Assembly (NCBI GenBank): GCA_951799445.1
Contig: OX637287.1
Coordinates: forward strand, 39,585,724 to 39,649,723
Source of the DNA: Pseudisothecium myosuroides
Lineage: Eukaryota > Streptophyta > Bryopsida > Hypnales > Lembophyllaceae
Direction: 5' to 3'
Length of the DNA: 64,000 nt
Below are positions 59,961-64,000 of the stretch, in pieces. The first letter of the stretch is position 1; the number at the start of each line of letters is the position of its first letter. Both the position numbers and the translations under genes were made by a program. A model generated the notes under the pieces. That model made no database searches. It was not told where the DNA came from and saw only the letters and a list, made by a program, of their open reading frames with translations.

Positions 59961-60514
59961 GGGAAATAGATTCAAATTCTTGTTATTTATTCTGCCTCAA
60001 TGTGATTAGAGTTTGTATTGGAAATTGCATGTATATGTTGTAAATTCGAATTTTGAATATTGTAGGTAGTTGTTAATCCTTGATATTGGCCATATTGTCC
60101 TGGAGCCTTGGGGTGATTTATTGTAAGCCTTTCCAAACCCTTAACTCTAATTTGTTTTGAAATATTAAATACATATATTTGTACTATTTTCAAAGTACTA
60201 TAGTGGGCTGTACTCAAGTCTAAGTCCTGCATTGCATCCATACATAAGTCAGTCCACATTGAACTATTGTCCCAGAACTATTGTCACGAGCCAGTAGTAC
60301 ACTAGACAGGACTGTGACTGCATACATCGGTCAATAGCATCTACTAATGGATAGCTTGAGTGTTGCCTTGGGTTTTAGTGGGATTAAAGATAAATAAGAC
60401 TCTAGATTTTGCAAATTTGTACATTGTGACCTTTGAGCACATTACACTAGCCTTACATAGTTCATTCCCTGGTGTTCGAACTCGGATTTAGTTGAATAAG
60501 ATTAGATTCCGAAA

Positions 60515-61045
60515 AATATACTACAGTGGACTATACTTAGACCTATTATTATTTGAATGAAATTTTTATGTAAAAATAATTTTTCTGTGAAAAGTCAAAA
60601 TGTCTCATTTTTTTTTATAGGAAGAATATACATCTTGACTACAATTACATATTATAAGTTCCATGAATTTTAAATTTTTATTGATTGAATTTTATGGATT
60701 GAAATCTTATTGATTAAAACTTGACCTCAAAATTTTCATTTTTTCATTTTTCATTCCATAGATTGAAAAAAATAAAATAAAAATTCAAAATAACATCAAA
60801 TAACTATATATATCAAAAACATATTTGCAATTTATAGAGTGAAAAATTAAAAAGTCAAATTTTAATCAATAAGATATCAATCAATAAAAATCCAATATCC
60901 ATGAATCTTGTAGTATGTGATTCTAGTCAAGATGCATATTCTTCCTATAAAAAGAAATGAGACATTTTGACTTTTCACAAAAAAATTATTTTTCCATAAA
61001 AATTTCATTCAAATAATAATAAGTCTAAATATAATCCATTCTAAG
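60515..61045. repeat. ~530 bp foldback nested in CACTA-2
   Basis: The left arm has CTATACTTAGACCTATTATT, then GTGAAAAGTCAAAATGTCTC. The right arm mirrors it with GAGACATTTTGACTTTTCAC, then AATAATAATAAGTCTAAATA. A/T-rich centre; no coding capacity. Confidence 0.8.
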
Positions 61046-61629
61046 TGAAATTGTACATAAAGGTAGAATCCCTTTTATACAACATGTCAAAATTTCTCTT
61101 AATATTTCCAATTTTTTAGTTTATTAAAACAATTTATATAGTAGCCAATTATTTTTGGGAGTCACCATAAGTCCATCACCTTGCCATATAGAATATCTTG
61201 ATTTTAGATAGTCATTGGACTTTATTTTGGACTTTCCCGCTAATATTGGACATTTTTATTTTTTACAAAATTTTGATCATTTAATTTTTTGCTAAATTTG
61301 ACATTTTTTCTTATTCATTTTATTTATTTTTTGGCATACTTTTAAATAATTATTTTTGGCCGGCCCTATCTTACTATTACAATATGTGGAAAAATGAAAA
61401 TGATGTTGAGAGGATTGCCGAATCAACTGAGCAAATTTTCTTTTTGTTCAAATCAACCAAATCATGTTGATTGATGTTTGGAGGACTGCCAAATCAACAG
61501 AGCCCAATTTTTTTTTGGGTGTAATCAATGTAAGTGCATTGATTTTCAGTTGATTAGGGCCCCCTTTTCTAGTAGTGGATCTTCACAATTTTAGAAATTT
61601 GGACACCCCTCTGGTCCTTTAGGGGTTAA

Positions 61630-62540
61630 ATAAGTATTTGAGCATGGTTTCTATTTTCAAATTGTCTAATTTTTGTTAGATCTTGTTGGGATTCAAAAAA
61701 ATTTGGGATTCTCTTAGTATGCTTTTTTGGAACATTACAAGAATAAACAATGACTTTTCAAAGTGCAAGAAACATGTTGAATCAAATTGACTTTAGGCTC
61801 TTACATTTTGGATTTACAATTTAGGCAAGAATCTAGATTGATCAATTGTACAAATTGATTACAATTGAGTGTCCTTATAACTTTTGAGCCACAAAAAGAT
61901 AAAGTTTTAAAATTCTTTACAATACAGATTGAATTGAAAAAAACATTTGACACCTCTTAGACTAATGTTTTCACGACTTACCCAAAAACTATATGTGCAA
62001 AGAAGACCTCAGTGGGTAATCATAGTCATTGGCTAACAATGAACTAATCAATGGTTTAACCTTGCTAAATGAGAAAAGCATAGATAATCAAACAATTGGA
62101 CCAATCAGGGTTATCTTCCTGAACCTATCATGAACCTTCTAGTAGTCCTCGTGCGATGTCTAATAAAGTCAAATTTACCTCTAATTTTCTAAAAAACTAC
62201 TGCCCATTTATCTAAGTGGCATTTGTAACGGACGGACTTACAACCGAAGTTTAAGAGTGCTCTACACAAGTCTCTCCAGACAATTATCAGATAAACAATT
62301 TTTTCCTTCTTAAATTCATGTAGACACATGCATCCTACAAACTCTAATTTCAATGATGAGATCCAACATTCATCACAAAAGTAGGCACAAGAACAAAAGA
62401 GATTCAAACATAAAATTTTCAGCTGTCATAGAAAAAATCGTCAAAAAAAGGTAGAAAAATATTTTTCCATTCACAACTCTCAGATTGATGGTTTGCGGAA
62501 GGTCAACTTATATTTTTGTTGCCAAAAATTTGTTGTTTTG
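61630..62540. other. Unassigned AT-rich sequence
   Basis: Nothing supported. Confidence 0.4.
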
Positions 62541-62552
62541 GCTTAATACAAA

Positions 62553-62885
62553 CATTATTAACCCATTCGATTCTACAATAACAAAATGTTGACACAAACA
62601 AGGTTCAGAAACTCCTGACCGCCAAAATTCATTGATGTCAAAAGGGTAGATCGGCAGCCTTGACGCCATCAACTTTCCTTCATTTGCAAGAAATGCAGCC
62701 ACTAATAGATCTGCATGCAACCAAGGGGCCTACAATAAGACATCAAGTGAAACAAGCATATAAATAATGACAATTTGAGGATTGTTTTAGCAATTAACTA
62801 ACCTTTTCTTGTTTTCATTTTTCTGGTAGCATAAAAAGCAATCTCCAATAGAACGGAGAAGTTGTTCATATTCATCGACAGAGAT
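62553..62885 (-). pseudogene. Two exon-like minus-strand segments, family unknown
   Basis: 62811-62885 reads DEYEQLLRSIGDCFLCYQK and ends at an AAAAG/GTTAGT donor-like site. 62553-62729 follows a TTATTGTAG acceptor-like site and reads APWLHADLLVAAFLANEG, then LPIYPFDINEFW. The phases do not join in frame, so this is either a decayed gene or two unrelated fragments. I do not recognise the protein. Confidence 0.3.
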
Positions 62886-62889
62886 GAAA

Positions 62890-63352
62890 CATACAAAATG
62901 TAGATGAAAATGCATGTACTCATACAGAAGTGTTAAAATTCATCCACAATACAACAATATTTTCCTAGATTCTTTTAAGTATTGATCAATTTCAAACATT
63001 GAAAATAGGAATCTATAGTCAAATATGTCCTCAAAAAATTACAGCTTTGAGCAATAAATCTTCCTAGATTGAAAACAATGTTCTTTTCTTCTCCTTCCAA
63101 TAGCCTATTCAATGAGAATAAGAGTGAATTTCATTTTAAACATGTAATGTAGAATAATTAGTGTGCTTGCAAAAATTGAATTAACTTGAATATTGTACTA
63201 GTATGTTTTCAATATATTTTGAAATTATAAGGAGTGCTAATAAGACATCTACCACAAGGTAACTACACCTAAAATTGTTCTATACTAAATCTTAGCTCCT
63301 ATTTTCTGATAGATAATTTAGTACATAGTATCAAGAGTAGTGTATTTTGTAG
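62890..63352. other. Unassigned AT-rich sequence
   Basis: Nothing supported. Confidence 0.4.
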
Positions 63353-63356
63353 TTAA

Positions 63357-64000
63357 CCCCTAGAAGACCATAAGGCCAAAATTCAACTACATTCATAGAA
63401 AATTCAAAATATATACTTCACTAACAGTCCGTGAACAATAAAGAAACCCTAGATGATTTTTTCCATTGAATCAATCACTGCAATTCGATCAAGAAATGAT
63501 CGAGTGTGTGATTTTTGGTGAATTTTTTGAGAATAGAGAACGTGTTCTAAATTGTCACTTTACAACCTCATAACTTTTTTACCACACTTCAAAATGATTT
63601 GAAATAAATTGCACATCAATATTATGATGACATGTACGTGTGCAAAAAAATCAGAGTTTTTACAGCAGTTTTGAGCAATCCAATTTCAACATTCCAATTT
63701 TAACGTACATACAAAGTACTGCGTGATTGAACATCTTTCATCAATCTCTTCAACAATGACATTTTTTCATAAATTGTGCAATTTTGTTGTTTTTTATCCA
63801 CAAGGAAGCTACATAAGGGTCATTGCAAGAAACACCGGTATTGGGTATGTATCACAAAGGGAATGCCAAATCTTTCTTTTGCAATAACTTCTTAAGATCG
63901 ACTTACATGAGTTTGAGATTTTTATTGGAGATGTATATCTTGAGTTTATTTATATTTCATATTTTTCAGAATTTAAAAAAAATCATCTTATATTTAAAAA
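63357..64000. mobile_element. TTAA element 'l', cut by the window end
   Basis: TTAA at 63353-63356 is followed by CCCCTAGAAGACCATAAGGC. The other end is beyond the window. Confidence 0.7.

Larger units (their letters stand above)
57321..61577. mobile_element. CACTA element 2, 4257 bp, with cargo
   Basis: The left end is CACTACTACAAAATTC and the right end, reverse complemented, is CACTACTAGAAAAGGGG. GAT flanks both sides (57318-57320, 61578-61580). The subterminal parts hold repeated GCCACGTAAGCTGCCACAT-like words on the left and AATCAAC/GAGGACTGCC words on the right. No transposase was recognised. The phrase ACAAGTGGGGTGGTAGGA near 57823 also occurs in CACTA element 1 near 2453, so the two are related. 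Confidence 0.92.
56797..61625. mobile_element. TTAA element 'k', split by a CACTA element
   Basis: TTAA at 56793-56796 precedes CCCCTAAAGGACC. GGTCCTTTAGGGG precedes TTAA at 61626-61629. Removing the nested CACTA element and one GAT leaves 569 bp, close to the 589 bp of element 'h'. Confidence 0.88.

Noticed and set aside
1..64000. tRNA, rRNA or organellar insertions
   Set aside because: No cloverleaf-like or rRNA-like sequence was recognised on either strand by eye; a covariance-model scan was not possible.

Overview
The window looks like nuclear DNA of a land plant. It is AT-rich, and the few coding stretches are more balanced in GC. It holds an intronless legume-lectin receptor kinase, an L1-type plant LINE, CACTA, hAT-like and Stowaway-like elements, and split exons with GT-AG borders. 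A remnant of an FO (deazaflavin) synthase gene, and a decayed member of a protein family I recall mainly from mosses, lycophytes and animals, point to a non-flowering lineage (bryophyte, lycophyte or fern). That last step is inference.

Layout. 1-9018: a decayed LINE (zinc-knuckle ORF1, then endonuclease, reverse transcriptase and C-terminal domain), broken by an older MITE-like element and by a CACTA element with a perfect CCA target duplication. 9.4-15.2 kb: a short retroposon, two related terminal-inverted-repeat elements, and three exons of a broken FO synthase (CofH half) gene next to a foldback. 15.85-25.62 kb: a three-deep nest. A TTAA-flanked element was split by a ~300 bp retroposon, which was split by an 8572 bp hAT-like element. 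That element is almost entirely one giant palindrome with ~4 kb, nearly identical arms. 26-31.2 kb: small inverted-repeat elements. 31.5-34.5 kb and 44.5-48.5 kb: an inverted duplication of a lectin receptor kinase gene. The first copy is intact (729 aa). The second is destroyed by two insertions whose lengths account exactly for the 1002 bp difference between the copies. 35-42.4 kb: more TTAA elements, two of them sharing one TTAA. 49-52.4 kb: a minisatellite and a minus-strand pseudogene of an unnamed protein family, interrupted by a TTAA-element fragment. 56.8-61.6 kb: a TTAA element with a 4257 bp CACTA element nested in it, which carries a GC-shifted cargo. The window ends inside another TTAA element.

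The only gene that looks functional is the lectin receptor kinase at 31708-33897 (minus strand). The main themes are (1) a prolific family of TTAA-targeting, CCCC...GGGG-ended non-autonomous elements, proven mobile by an empty site in the duplicated kinase, (2) the giant palindromic hAT-like element, whose empty site is preserved in a paralogue at 9460-9467, and (3) a sharp identity step between the two kinase copies that suggests gene conversion. Near-perfect large palindromes can also be assembly artefacts, so long-read confirmation matters for (2) and (3).
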